A DNA stretch of 64,000 bases from Pleomorphochaeta sp963678575. Its GTDB lineage: Bacteria > Spirochaetota > Spirochaetia > Sphaerochaetales > Sphaerochaetaceae. The notes under the pieces are model-generated. The model was given only the letters and a program-made list of their open reading frames with translations. It did no database searches and was not told the origin of the DNA. This document shows positions 36,280 through 45,301 of the stretch, one piece after another; within the stretch, counting starts at the first letter, position 1; the number at the start of each line of letters is the position of its first letter. Position numbers and translations under genes: made by a program. Location: assembly GCA_963678575.2 (NCBI GenBank), contig CAXXHV010000002.1, forward strand, positions 1,426,001-1,490,000. Direction: 5' to 3'.

Positions 36280-37110
36280 ATGATTACTAAATCTGAGCTT
36301 CAACAATTAAACAAAGAAGCTAATAATGTAAGAATAAAAACTCTTGAGACCATTGCCAATTTGGGTGTAGGTCATGTTGGTGGCTCTTTATCTGTAGTAG
36401 AAATATTAACTCTATTATATTTTAAAGAAATGAATATTGATCCAAAGAATCCAAAAATGGAAGGAAGAGATTTATTAGTTCTCTCTAAAGGTCATGCTGG
36501 ACCAACATTATATTCAACTTTGGCGCTTAAAGGCTTTTTCCCTTTAGAATGGTTAAAAACATTAAACAAAGGTGGAACAAATCTTCCCTCTCATTGCGAT
36601 AGAACAAAAACTCCAGGAATTGACATGACAACTGGTAGTTTAGGTCAAGGTTTATCAGCAGCTTGTGGAATGGCATTATCTTGCAAAATTGACAATCTTG
36701 ATAACTATACTTATGCAATTATTGGGGATGGAGAATCTGATGAAGGTCAAAACTGGGAAGCTGCAATGTTTGCATCTCAATATAAATTAAATAAATTAAT
36801 TGCTTTCACTGATTATAATAAACTCCAACTTGACGGTACTACCGAATCCATAATGGATTTAGGAGACATTGAAGGAAAGTGGAGAACTTTCGGCTGGAAT
36901 GTTTATAGATGTGATGGGCATGATATGAGTGCAATTGAGAGTAAAATTCAACTTGCAAAACTTTCAAATAATAAGCCAAACATGATTATTCTTGATACTA
37001 TCAAGGGTAAAGGGGCTGCTTTTGCAGAAAACAAACTTTCAAACCATAACATGGTTGTATCACAAGAAATTGCACACGAAGCAATTGCCGAATTAAAGAA
37101 GGAGCTCTAA
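36280..37110 (+). CDS. transketolase, N-terminal subunit
   Basis: Thiamine diphosphate-binding half of a split transketolase, 276 residues. Motifs: GHVGGSLS (about 30-37), SKGHAGPTLYS with the catalytic-loop His, TGSLGQGLSAACGMAL, and the TPP/metal motif GDGESDEGQNWEA. Pairs with the next gene, whose ATG is 3 nt after its stop. AGGTAGGA precedes the ATG. Together they transfer two-carbon ketol units between sugar phosphates; in this operon they likely serve a dedicated sugar pathway rather than the housekeeping pentose phosphate route. Confidence 0.93.
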   Translation: MITKSELQQLNKEANNVRIKTLETIANLGVGHVGGSLSVVEILTLLYFKEMNIDPKNPKMEGRDLLVLSKGHAGPTLYSTLALKGFFPLEWLKTLNKGGTNLPSHCDRTKTPGIDMTTGSLGQGLSAACGMALSCKIDNLDNYTYAIIGDGESDEGQNWEAAMFASQYKLNKLIAFTDYNKLQLDGTTESIMDLGDIEGKWRTFGWNVYRCDGHDMSAIESKIQLAKLSNNKPNMIILDTIKGKGAAFAENKLSNHNMVVSQEIAHEAIAELKKEL

Positions 37111-37113
37111 ATT

Positions 37114-38040
37114 ATGGATATGCGTGATGTATACTGCAACACTTTAATTGAAGCAGCAAAAACTAATGATAAAATAATGGTAGTAGAAGCAGATTTAATG
37201 AATGCTACAGGAACGGGAAATTTCAAAAAAGCTTATCCTAATCGCTTTGTAGATGTGGGAGTTGCCGAAGCAAACCTTGTAGGAGTAAGTGCAGGTTTAT
37301 CTAATATGGGAAAAATTCCTTTTGCTGCAACTTTTGGTTGTTTTGCAAGCAGACGAACCTTTGATCAATTCTTTCTTTCTGCAAATTATGCAAAGCTTAA
37401 TGTTAAACTAGTTGGAACAGACCCTGGGGTATCTGCTGCATTTAATGGTGGAACACATATGCCTTTTGAAGATTTAGCACTAATGCAAACTATTCCAAAC
37501 CTTACAATTTGTGAACCTTGTGATTCTGTTAGTTTAAATAAAACTATAATCAACTTAATAGATAACTATGGATCTTCCTATATGAGACTTCAAAGAAAAG
37601 GATCTCAAACAATTTATAGTGAAAATGAAGAATTTGAAATTGGTAAAGCAAAAGTATTAAAAGATGGTAATGATGTTACAATTATTGCTCTTGGATATGT
37701 AATGGTTCCTGAAGCATTAAAAGCTGCAAGCATGCTTGAAAAAGAAGGAATCAGCGCTGCTGTTGTAGATCCAATTTGTGTAAAACCATTAGATAATGAA
37801 TTAATTCTTCACTATGCAAGTAAAACTAAACATATTGTTAGTGCTGAAAACCATCAAGTTTCTGGTGGACTTGGAAGTGCAATTGCTAATTTATTGGCAT
37901 TAGAATTACCAACAAGAATGAGAATGGTTGGAATACAAGATGAATTTGGACAAGTTGGTACTCTTGATTATCTAAAAGATTATTACAAACTTACTGCCAA
38001 TGAAATATACAAACAAGCTAAAGCTTTATTAAACAAATAA
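37114..38040 (+). CDS. transketolase, C-terminal subunit
   Basis: Second half of the split transketolase, 308 residues: pyrimidine-binding domain (GVAEANLVGVSAGLSNMGK with the Glu that activates TPP, about 50-70) and C-terminal domain (about 180-305, GNDVTIIALGYVMVPEALKAA, then VSAENHQVSGGLGSAIANLL). AAGGAG of its ribosome site lies inside the end of the upstream gene. A complex with the N-terminal subunit is expected. Confidence 0.93.
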   Translation: MDMRDVYCNTLIEAAKTNDKIMVVEADLMNATGTGNFKKAYPNRFVDVGVAEANLVGVSAGLSNMGKIPFAATFGCFASRRTFDQFFLSANYAKLNVKLVGTDPGVSAAFNGGTHMPFEDLALMQTIPNLTICEPCDSVSLNKTIINLIDNYGSSYMRLQRKGSQTIYSENEEFEIGKAKVLKDGNDVTIIALGYVMVPEALKAASMLEKEGISAAVVDPICVKPLDNELILHYASKTKHIVSAENHQVSGGLGSAIANLLALELPTRMRMVGIQDEFGQVGTLDYLKDYYKLTANEIYKQAKALLNK

Positions 38041-38058
38041 AAAAGGAGAATGTGTTTT

Positions 38059-38529
38059 ATGAAAATTGCAATTGCAAGTGATTTAAGTGGTTATGATTTA
38101 AAAACTGCTATTAAAGATTTCTTATTAGAAAAAGGTTATGAAGTATTAGATTTTGGTATTGAAGATAAAGACCATCCTAAACCATATTTTGAACAAGCTC
38201 CTAAAGTTGCTAAAGCTATCCAAAACAAAGAAGCAGATAGAGGAATTTTAGTTTGTGGAACAGGTCAAGGAATGGCTATTGTTGCAAACAAACATAAAGG
38301 TATTTATGCCTGTGTTGTTGATTCTATTTTCAGTGGAGAAAGAGCTAAAATTGTTAACCAAGCTAATGTAATTACTTTAGGTGGTTGGATTACAGCTCCG
38401 TTTATGGCAACTGAAATTGTTGAAGGTTGGTTAAATAGACAATTCTGTGAAAAAATGGAATTTAAAACAGAGTTCTTAACAAATGCATTTAATAAAGTTG
38501 GAGAGATCGAAAAGGAGAATTTTAAGTAA
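38059..38529 (+). CDS. RpiB/LacAB-family sugar-phosphate isomerase
   Basis: Ribose-5-phosphate isomerase B-type fold, 156 residues. MKIAIASDLSGYDLK at the start and GILVCGTGQGMAIVANK with the catalytic Cys in VCGTG are diagnostic. Start chosen at ATG 38059 with GGAG 10 nt upstream; ATG 38050 is almost on top of that site. Ser-Gly-Tyr replaces the usual DHAG-type start, and the C-terminal part is longer than typical RpiB, so a non-ribose substrate (as in LacAB, allose or DerI-type enzymes) is possible. Overlaps the next start by one base (TAATG). Confidence 0.87.
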   Translation: MKIAIASDLSGYDLKTAIKDFLLEKGYEVLDFGIEDKDHPKPYFEQAPKVAKAIQNKEADRGILVCGTGQGMAIVANKHKGIYACVVDSIFSGERAKIVNQANVITLGGWITAPFMATEIVEGWLNRQFCEKMEFKTEFLTNAFNKVGEIEKENFK

Positions 38530-39707
38530 TGAAAGATATTACAAACAGGAATCTTTTAAATAATCCTGTTAAAATTGTTCAAGTAGATTCTTTAGATTCA
38601 AAGACTTTATTAAAAGAATGTTTAACACTTGTAAAAAGTGTTAAACATATAACATTCATTGTTGATAATGCTCCTATTGAAGCTAAAAACACTTTATTAA
38701 AAGAAATAAAGAATATAGCAAATGTAACAATTTTAGATGAAGTTCAACCCAATCCAAGAACTATTGATATCAAAAATATGGCAAGTAAAATTAAAGATAC
38801 TTCAGTTATTGTTGGTATTGGTGGTGGTTCAGTTATGGACAGCGCTAAAGCTCTAGCAATGTTAATGACTAATGGTGGTGAATTAGAAGATTATTTATCA
38901 AACAATCCAAAAAGAAAAATAGAAAAAGAGAGCCTCCCATTAGTTCTAATTCCAACAACTGCTGGAACAGGTTCAGAGATGACTAAGGTGGGTGTGTACA
39001 CTTCTCTAACAGGAAGAAAATATACCTTAGGCTCTCCTCTTATGCATGCCAAAAAAGCTATTTTAAATACTGAATATATTTTAAATATGCCACCAGCATT
39101 AATTGCATCTACAGGGGCAGACGCTCTAGATCATGCATTAGAAACTATCTGGAATAAGAATGCTAATGATGAAACAAGAAAACTAGCTATAGAAGTTTCT
39201 ATTTCAATTATTGAAAACTTGTTAAAAATGTATAATGGCGCTGTAACTAAAAATCAAAATGTTGAATATTGTAGAAACATGCTATTAGCTTCTGCTGTTG
39301 CAGGTGCTACTTTCAGCACTACAGGTACTGCGGCAGGACACGCTTTATCTTTTGTACTAAGTGAAGATTTCCATGTACCTCATGGTAGTGCTTGTGCTTT
39401 TACTCTTTTAGACATTTTTAAAATGAGTAAGGATCTTCAAAGTGTTAAAGCCCCTTTAGTTCAAATTAGTAAGGCTTTCTTTAATGATGAGGATGACGAT
39501 GTATTAATTTCTAAATTATATGAAAAATTAAATTCTATGTTTAAAGAAATGAAACTACCTACAACATTTAAAGAACTAGGTGTAAAAATAAATAAAGATG
39601 AAATTGATGAACATTTCAATAGAGCTTTTGATGATCCCAAAATGTGGAATCAAATTCCAAAAGCAACTAAAGAAAATATTTATCCCTTCTTGGTGGAAAA
39701 ATGCTAA
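38529..39707 (+). CDS. iron-containing alcohol dehydrogenase
   Basis: Group III Fe-ADH, 392 residues, NAD(P)-dependent. Nucleotide-binding GGGSVMDSAKAL (about 97-108), PTTAGTGSEMTK (about 141-152), and metal-ligand residues in ADALDHALETIW and AAGHALSFVLSEDFHVPHG. Translationally coupled to the upstream isomerase and overlapping the next gene by 7 nt. In a sugar operon it probably reduces a small aldehyde or a sugar intermediate; substrate not deducible. Confidence 0.92.
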   Translation: MKDITNRNLLNNPVKIVQVDSLDSKTLLKECLTLVKSVKHITFIVDNAPIEAKNTLLKEIKNIANVTILDEVQPNPRTIDIKNMASKIKDTSVIVGIGGGSVMDSAKALAMLMTNGGELEDYLSNNPKRKIEKESLPLVLIPTTAGTGSEMTKVGVYTSLTGRKYTLGSPLMHAKKAILNTEYILNMPPALIASTGADALDHALETIWNKNANDETRKLAIEVSISIIENLLKMYNGAVTKNQNVEYCRNMLLASAVAGATFSTTGTAAGHALSFVLSEDFHVPHGSACAFTLLDIFKMSKDLQSVKAPLVQISKAFFNDEDDDVLISKLYEKLNSMFKEMKLPTTFKELGVKINKDEIDEHFNRAFDDPKMWNQIPKATKENIYPFLVEKC

Positions 39708-40450
39708 ATCTTATATTAAGTGGATTTGTCGTACTTATAACTCATGCACTCGAAGCTATAACAGGCTTTGGGTGCACTGTTATAGCAGTACCCTTTGTAA
39801 CAGCTCTTTTAGGACTTAAACAAGGCATAATGATTGTTACAATACTTGCATGGTTATTAGCTTTATACATTATTGTAACTAATTTCAAACATATTAAATT
39901 CAAAAATACTCTTTTGATTTTATCACTAATGATTCCAACACTTCCAATTGGGATGTATTTATTTAGATATGTTGATCCTGTCTTATTTAAAAAAGGATTA
40001 GCTATTTTTATTGTTTTTGTATCAATCTTAAATCTTTATAAATTATTAAAGAAAAGTAATGAGGACGATAAAAACTTACCAATGAGTAAAAAGGATAAAA
40101 TAGTTTCGGTTTTAGCTCTTTTAGCCGGAGGCGTAGTTCATGGAGCAATTTCTAGTGGTGGACCTCTTGTTGTAATATATGCAACTAAAGCTTTAAAAGA
40201 TAAAAAGGAATTTAGAGCAACTCTTTGTTCTGTTTGGTTTACTCTTAACACTATTATTATTGCATCTTACTTTTTTAACAATTCTGGGTTTACTATTACA
40301 ACTTTCACAAATACATTAACACAACTACCCTTCCTTCTTGCAGGTATTGTTGTAGGTGAAATTGTTCATAACAAAGTTAATGCAAAAACTTTTTCTATAA
40401 TTGTTTTTTCATTATTACTTTTAACCGGTGTATTTATGTTTGCACTTTAA
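39701..40450 (+). CDS. TauE/SafE-family permease
   Basis: Integral membrane protein of 249 residues with about eight helices. It shows the family's two repeats: FVVLITHALEAITGFGCTVIAVPFV at the N-terminus and LAGGVVHGAISSGGPLVVIYA in the second half. The family exports sulfite, sulfoacetate or other organic anions. Overlap with the ADH gene and position in a sugar operon with transketolase suggest export of a pathway by-product; since transketolases occur in sulfosugar routes, a sulfonated substrate deserves a test (inference). Confidence 0.85.
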   Translation: MLNLILSGFVVLITHALEAITGFGCTVIAVPFVTALLGLKQGIMIVTILAWLLALYIIVTNFKHIKFKNTLLILSLMIPTLPIGMYLFRYVDPVLFKKGLAIFIVFVSILNLYKLLKKSNEDDKNLPMSKKDKIVSVLALLAGGVVHGAISSGGPLVVIYATKALKDKKEFRATLCSVWFTLNTIIIASYFFNNSGFTITTFTNTLTQLPFLLAGIVVGEIVHNKVNAKTFSIIVFSLLLLTGVFMFAL

Positions 40451-40467
40451 ACAAAGATGGAGAAAAT

Positions 40468-41166
40468 ATGAATGAAATAAATTCAACTTTAGAAAATTTA
40501 AAAAAACTGAATCCAACTTTAAATATTAATAGTGTATTTGAAAAAAGTTTTTTAGAATACGGAAATATTTTAAATTTGAAATGTCAAAATGATTTAATTT
40601 CTAAATTAGACAAAGATACAGATATCCCTAAAAACGGGAATATTTACAAAGCCTTTATTAGAGAATGGGAAGATAAAGAAATTATTGATGAATTATCTTC
40701 ATATTATGAAGATAAAATTGAGATAGGATATTGCAACGGACAAAATACTGCCTTGAATGCTCTTGAATGGCATAATTGTAATGAAATCAATGTGTACAGT
40801 ACTGATGCCGTTTTATTTTTAGCAAAAGTAAAAGATTTAAATAAGTCATACTCTTTAGATTCTAAGGATGTAAAAGCTTTTTTTATTCCTAAAAATACTT
40901 CTATTTTATTATTTAAAGATACTCTTCATTTTTCTCCTTGCAAAACAGATAAATCTGGATTTAAAGCAATTATTGTTTTAAGTGATTATACAAATACAGA
41001 ATTATGTGAAGAAGAAAGTTTAGAATTGAAAAACTCTTCAAACATAATTGATTCTTTGGTATTTAAGAAAAACAAATATTTAATTTGTCATAAAGAGGCT
41101 ACTCATCTTATTAAACAAGGTGTAAAGGCAAATATAACGGGATTAAATTACAATTTAAATATTTAA
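40468..41166 (+). CDS. DUF4867-family protein
   Basis: 232-residue cytoplasmic protein matching the pattern of DUF4867: IEIGYCNGQNTALNALEWH, NEINVYSTDAVLFLAKV, FFIPKNTSILLFKDTLHFSPC. The His and Glu arrangement (ALEWHNCNEIN and later TLHFSPC) resembles a cupin-like sugar-binding site. The family is found in carbohydrate operons but has no proven reaction. Last gene of the ROK-controlled operon, followed by a terminator at 41199; GGAG precedes the ATG. Confidence 0.75.
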   Translation: MNEINSTLENLKKLNPTLNINSVFEKSFLEYGNILNLKCQNDLISKLDKDTDIPKNGNIYKAFIREWEDKEIIDELSSYYEDKIEIGYCNGQNTALNALEWHNCNEINVYSTDAVLFLAKVKDLNKSYSLDSKDVKAFFIPKNTSILLFKDTLHFSPCKTDKSGFKAIIVLSDYTNTELCEEESLELKNSSNIIDSLVFKKNKYLICHKEATHLIKQGVKANITGLNYNLNI

Positions 41167-41198
41167 GACATAAAATAATAAAAGGTATTACAAATTTT

Positions 41199-41224
41199 AA
41201 ACCTTGCTAGAAATAGCAAGGTTT
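41199..41224. terminator. terminator between convergent operons
   Basis: Perfect 11-bp stem AAACCTTGCTA (41199-41209) with TAGCAAGGTTT (41214-41224) and a GAAA tetraloop. Tails are A/T-rich in both directions. Confidence 0.8.
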
Positions 41225-41236
41225 AATTATCAAATA

Positions 41237-42043
41237 CTAAATTAATTTTAAATCTTTAGCAACTTTAATAACTGTTGCAGGGTCATCACTCATTATTGAA
41301 TCAACACCCATTTTAAATAATCTTCTCATCTCTTTTTCTTCATTGATTGTCCAGACCATAATAATGGCACCTCTTTGATGCATCATTTTTATGAATCTAG
41401 GAGTAATTACTTTTATTATGCCTTGAGAAACTGGAACCTGAAAAATAATTTTTCTTTTAGATAATTGTTTAGGTAATATATTTAGTTTTTGCTTAAGCAA
41501 TAGTGGTAGCACCTCTTTTGTTGTTACACTAGTTAATATATCTGGTGCTTTTTCTCTAATATTTAATAAATTACTCAAATGAAAGGAAGCACAACATACT
41601 CTATGTTCGGCATTGTGTTTTCTTACAACTTTAATAAATTCATCTACTATTTTTAAATCATTGGTTTTTAAATCTATATTAAATCTTTGATGAGGGCATT
41701 TTACTAAAGCTTCTTCTAAAGTACAAAGTTTAACATTTTTATCTCTAAATGGATAAGTTTTCCCTCCATCTTTAGTAAAAGTATAACCAGCATCAAATTC
41801 TAACAATTCTTGTAAGCTATGATCTTCTATTCTACCACTACCATTTGTATTTCTATCTAAAGTATCATCATGCCAAATAACAACTACATTATCCTTAGAT
41901 AAATGCACATCAGTTTCAATAACATCTATTTTCATTTTAACAGCAGATAAAAATGCTTCGATAGTATTTTCAGGAAAGTGTTTACTGTCACCTCTATGAG
42001 CAACAACTCTTGGTATTGGATTTAAAAAACCTTCATTTATCAT
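41237..42043 (-). CDS. glycerophosphodiester phosphodiesterase
   Basis: GDPD-family TIM barrel hydrolysing glycerophosphodiesters to sn-glycerol 3-phosphate and an alcohol. Signature VAHRGDSKHFPENTIEAF with the catalytic HRG and EN residues, then IETDVHLSKDNVVVIWHDDTLDR (metal and acid/base residues). No signal peptide, so cytoplasmic. Start chosen at ATG 42043 with GGAG 6 nt upstream; an ATG at 42055 is in frame but the promoter TTGTCC-17-TACTAT (42066-42094) would place the mRNA start at about 42059, leaving no room for its ribosome site. Length 269. Confidence 0.9.
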   Translation of the reverse strand: MINEGFLNPIPRVVAHRGDSKHFPENTIEAFLSAVKMKIDVIETDVHLSKDNVVVIWHDDTLDRNTNGSGRIEDHSLQELLEFDAGYTFTKDGGKTYPFRDKNVKLCTLEEALVKCPHQRFNIDLKTNDLKIVDEFIKVVRKHNAEHRVCCASFHLSNLLNIREKAPDILTSVTTKEVLPLLLKQKLNILPKQLSKRKIIFQVPVSQGIIKVITPRFIKMMHQRGAIIMVWTINEEKEMRRLFKMGVDSIMSDDPATVIKVAKDLKLI

Positions 42044-42065
42044 ATTTTTCTCCATCACTATTCCT

Positions 42066-42094
42066 ATAGTATATATAATAACTGTAAAGGACAA
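42066..42094 (-). promoter_or_regulatory. promoter of the GDPD gene
   Basis: Minus strand TTGTCC (42089-42094), 17-bp spacer, TACTAT (42066-42071). Confidence 0.55.
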
Positions 42095-42120
42095 GAATTT
42101 TTTTTCTTCACATTAATAAT

Positions 42121-42600
42121 CTAATTATTTAGAAATTCATCTATTTTCTCATCTTCAAGTCGAATCATTCTTCTATCTTCTAATCTTTTTGCACCTAAAG
42201 AATTATAAAAAACTAAACCTTTTTCATTATTATCTAGGCAAAGCCATTCAATTCTACTTAAATCTTTATCTTTTGCAATTTTTGCGAGTTCCTTAAATAC
42301 CTTCTTTCCATAACCTTTGCTTCTATGCTCTTCTAAAATATATAAATATTCTAAATATAAGGTTGGTTTACATTTAAATGCTGAAAAAAGAAATAAATAT
42401 AGAGCAAAACCAATCTCTTTTCCATCTTTTAATAAAAAGATTACATTAGCAGCTTTTTCATCAAACATCCATCTTTCAAATTCTTTTTCATTTATATTAA
42501 CTTTGTCTTCCATATTTGAATACTTTGCTAAAGCTTTTACAAAAAATATTACTAATTTTAAATCTTTTCTTTCAGCCTTTCTAAATGTTATTTCTTCCAT
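42121..42600 (-). CDS. GNAT acetyltransferase, spermidine/diamine type
   Basis: GCN5-related N-acetyltransferase of 159 residues. The acetyl-CoA motif A is LYLEYLYILEEHRSKGYGKKVFKELA (R/Q-x-x-G-x-G/A as RSKGYGK), followed by RIEWLCLDNNEKGLVFYNSLGAKR. The order LYLE-YLYI, IEWLCLD-N and FYNSLGA is close to diamine/thialysine acetyltransferases (SAT family). AAGAAGG precedes the ATG. Polyamine acetylation is likely, not certain. Confidence 0.87.
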   Translation of the reverse strand: MEEITFRKAERKDLKLVIFFVKALAKYSNMEDKVNINEKEFERWMFDEKAANVIFLLKDGKEIGFALYLFLFSAFKCKPTLYLEYLYILEEHRSKGYGKKVFKELAKIAKDKDLSRIEWLCLDNNEKGLVFYNSLGAKRLEDRRMIRLEDEKIDEFLNN

Positions 42601-42637
42601 AATTAACCTTCTTTTAAATTTTACTTATATAACAAAA

Positions 42638-43369
42638 TTATTGCTTTTTATATTTAGCAATTTTGCACATTTTGTCAAATAATTTTTCAACTCTCTTTAA
42701 CTCACTTTCATTAAGAGATGCTCTTTCAAAGATATCTTGTAATAATCTAATTGTCCACAGCTTCTCATATTGTTGTTTAAAATAGCCTATAGATTCTAAA
42801 GAAGAAGAAGCTTTTTCTACTCCTTTTGTAATCCTTTCTTTATTAACTGGAGTATTTTCAACAGGAAATGGTTTTAAAAGATTATAAAGAGAATAAGTTA
42901 TTATCTGAACAGCTTGAGATAAATTAAGAGAAGGAAACTCTTCACTAGTAGCAATTGTAACTATTTGAGAACATTCATTAACTTCATCATCAGTTAAACC
43001 ACTATTTTCTCTACCAAATACAATAGAAACAAGACCTTCACCAATATTTGATATTTTTTCTGCTAACTGTTCAGGACTTAAATAATCAGCTTTTCTATAT
43101 TTTCCTCTCCGTCTTGTTGCACCAACACTATAAACACTTGTAGATAAGGCTTCTTTTAAAGAAGAATAAAATATAGCATTCTCATATATATCACTAGCAT
43201 GAAGAGCCAACCTTCTAAGCCTATCTTCATCATATTCTCTATTTGAGACTAATACTAAACGCTTAATCCCCATTGTTTTCATAGCTCGACAAACACTTCC
43301 AATGTTTGCACTATCCTGAGTATCAACTAATATTATCTGAATTCTATCAAGATTCTGCTTTTCTTTCAT
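42638..43369 (-). CDS. TrmJ-like tRNA (Cm32/Um32) methyltransferase, SpoU family
   Basis: SPOUT-fold 2'-O-ribose methyltransferase. Motif 1 SANIGSVCRAMKTMG (about 16-30), motif 2 SIVFGRENSGLTDDE (about 118-132), and motif 3 FPSLNLSQAVQIITYSL (about 147-163) form the trefoil-knot SAM site. Length 243 with a C-terminal helical extension fits TrmJ. Like its divergent neighbour it lacks a Shine-Dalgarno; a TATTAA lies 6 nt before the ATG. Confidence 0.87.
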   Translation of the reverse strand: MKEKQNLDRIQIILVDTQDSANIGSVCRAMKTMGIKRLVLVSNREYDEDRLRRLALHASDIYENAIFYSSLKEALSTSVYSVGATRRRGKYRKADYLSPEQLAEKISNIGEGLVSIVFGRENSGLTDDEVNECSQIVTIATSEEFPSLNLSQAVQIITYSLYNLLKPFPVENTPVNKERITKGVEKASSSLESIGYFKQQYEKLWTIRLLQDIFERASLNESELKRVEKLFDKMCKIAKYKKQ

Positions 43370-43388
43370 AATTAATTAATATCAGATA

Positions 43389-43417
43389 TTGAAGGTTTTT
43401 AATAGCTAGTTTATATT
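43389..43417 (+). promoter_or_regulatory. promoter giving a near-leaderless mRNA for 43425-44675
   Basis: TTGAAG (43389-43394), 17-bp spacer, TATATT (43412-43417), ending 7 nt before the ATG. No Shine-Dalgarno is present. Confidence 0.6.
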
Positions 43418-43424
43418 TGTTAAT

Positions 43425-44675
43425 ATGAAAGAAAATGGAAAATATTCAAATTATATCAAATATATAGAAAGTAATAAGTATTTAAAGAGTCTATCTTTTA
43501 CAGTAATTGCTTTTATAATTATCTTCTGTATGAAAGTAGCAAGCAGTGTTTTACTCCCAATTGTATTTGCTTGTTTTGTAATGTTGATTTTATTTCCATT
43601 ACTCGAAAGATTAGATAAATTACATTTCCCATATTGGCTAAGTAACATAATAGGAATATTAATGTTTATAGCCTTTTTAGTAATTGTAGGAGCTCTAGTC
43701 TTTATGGTAATTCAAAGACTGATAATAGGTATTCCTGCTTATGGAAGTAGAATAAATGAATTAGATCTATTATTAACAGAAAAAGTAGCCAGTTTTTTAA
43801 ACCTGCAACCCGGAGAAACCTTCTTATCAAGAATGGATATAAATTGGATTAATATCGCATTAACTAGTTTAACAAATATTTCTTCTCAATTTGCAACAAT
43901 AATAAAAAATATTATTTTAATTTTTATTTTCTTATTATTTTTAATATTAGAAAGACACACTCTTACTCCTAAAATAATTGAAGCATTCAATGGTAAAAAA
44001 AGTAAAATAATAGTATCAATAGCTCAAAGAACTACTCACCAAATTTCAAGATATTTATTTATTAAATTCACAATAAGTTTAATTACTGGTATTCTTTTCT
44101 ATTTAACAGCCTCTGTTACTAATTTAGACTTTGCTATTTTATGGGGTTTATCAGCTTTTGTATTGAATTTCATTCCAAGCATTGGATCTTTGATTGCAAC
44201 AATTATCACTATTGCAATGGCAGTTATTCAATTTACTCCTGATTGGATTAGTATTATTTATGTAGCAGTCTTAACCATTTCTATTCAAACTGTTTTAGGA
44301 AATATTATTGATCCAAGATTACAAGGTGTCCAACTGGGACTTTCTCCTTTTGTACTATTAGTATCTTTATCTCTATGGGGTTTTATTTGGGGGATCCCTG
44401 GTATGTTCTTAGCTGTACCTCTTACAAGTATGATTCAAATTCTTTGCGTTAATATTGAAAGCTTAAGACCTATTGCGATATTACTGGGTAATGGAAAAAG
44501 TATAAAAAGACGATATCAAAATGAACAAACCTTAGAAAAAAAAGCTAGGAAAAGACAAGGGAATGGAAAAACCTTAAGTAAAGAAGATTATGAAATACTT
44601 GAAGCAGAAAATGCCAAGAATTCTACAAATTTAAATGATTTCATTTTACCTGATTCTTTTGATTTAAAAAATTAA
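43425..44675 (+). CDS. AI-2E/PerM-family membrane transporter
   Basis: Polytopic inner-membrane protein (UPF0118), 416 residues, about eight helices in the family pattern: three N-terminal helices, a periplasmic-side segment (about 100-140), then the C-terminal group with FIPSIGSLIATIITIAMA, NIIDPRLQGVQLGLSPFVLLVSL and GIPGMFLAVPLTSMIQIL. Members are linked to autoinducer-2 export or Na+(Li+)/H+ exchange. A charged cytoplasmic C-tail of about 60 residues follows. The MarR gene starts 2 nt after its stop. Confidence 0.88.
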   Translation: MKENGKYSNYIKYIESNKYLKSLSFTVIAFIIIFCMKVASSVLLPIVFACFVMLILFPLLERLDKLHFPYWLSNIIGILMFIAFLVIVGALVFMVIQRLIIGIPAYGSRINELDLLLTEKVASFLNLQPGETFLSRMDINWINIALTSLTNISSQFATIIKNIILIFIFLLFLILERHTLTPKIIEAFNGKKSKIIVSIAQRTTHQISRYLFIKFTISLITGILFYLTASVTNLDFAILWGLSAFVLNFIPSIGSLIATIITIAMAVIQFTPDWISIIYVAVLTISIQTVLGNIIDPRLQGVQLGLSPFVLLVSLSLWGFIWGIPGMFLAVPLTSMIQILCVNIESLRPIAILLGNGKSIKRRYQNEQTLEKKARKRQGNGKTLSKEDYEILEAENAKNSTNLNDFILPDSFDLKN

Positions 44676-44677
44676 TT

Positions 44678-45166
44678 ATGAGTACAAAAGACGATATTGA
44701 AATATTAGAACATAATTTTAATTCAATTAATCAAATTACAACATTGCTTAATGAATTAGAAATTTATTACAATTCATCTGATTTTAAAAAAGATGGATTA
44801 ACTAAAAGACAATCGCAGATTTTATTGTATCTCTATGAATTACCTATTCCTCCCAGTATTAGAGAATTATCTAGACTTTTATCCACTAGTCATCAAAATA
44901 TAAAAGAAATTTGCATAAAACTAGAAAAGGCAAATCTTATTCGTTTCATTGAAGATATAAAAGACAAAAGAAAAACATTAATTAAGCTCACACTCAAAGG
45001 CGAAAGTAAAGCTATTGAAGCAAATACTAGCCTAAAAAAAATTGCAACTAAAATAGCAACTCATCTCTCCAGTGATGAAATTGATCAACTAGCTAGACTT
45101 CTAAGAAAAGTTCAGTTTTTGCTTGATGATGAGAATATGACTATAAGAAGATTATATCAAAATTAG
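44678..45166 (+). CDS. MarR-family transcriptional regulator
   Basis: Winged-helix regulator of 162 residues. LTKRQSQILLYLYE, then PSIRELSRLLSTSHQNIKEICIKLEKANLIRF with the wing EDIKDKRKTLIKLT and a C-terminal dimer helix (ATHLSSDEIDQLARLLRKV). It is 2 nt downstream of the AI-2E-family permease and probably cotranscribed and autoregulatory with it. Confidence 0.88.
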   Translation: MSTKDDIEILEHNFNSINQITTLLNELEIYYNSSDFKKDGLTKRQSQILLYLYELPIPPSIRELSRLLSTSHQNIKEICIKLEKANLIRFIEDIKDKRKTLIKLTLKGESKAIEANTSLKKIATKIATHLSSDEIDQLARLLRKVQFLLDDENMTIRRLYQN

Positions 45167-45301
45167 TTTCTTTTATAATATTTGCGACACAAAAATAACC
45201 TTAAAACACCCTAGTTGAAGTTGCATTAGATACTTCAAGTAATAAAATATTTATAGATTGATAGCTCTTTGCATGTTAGAATTAACAAGAGGAGAAAGAA
45301 T

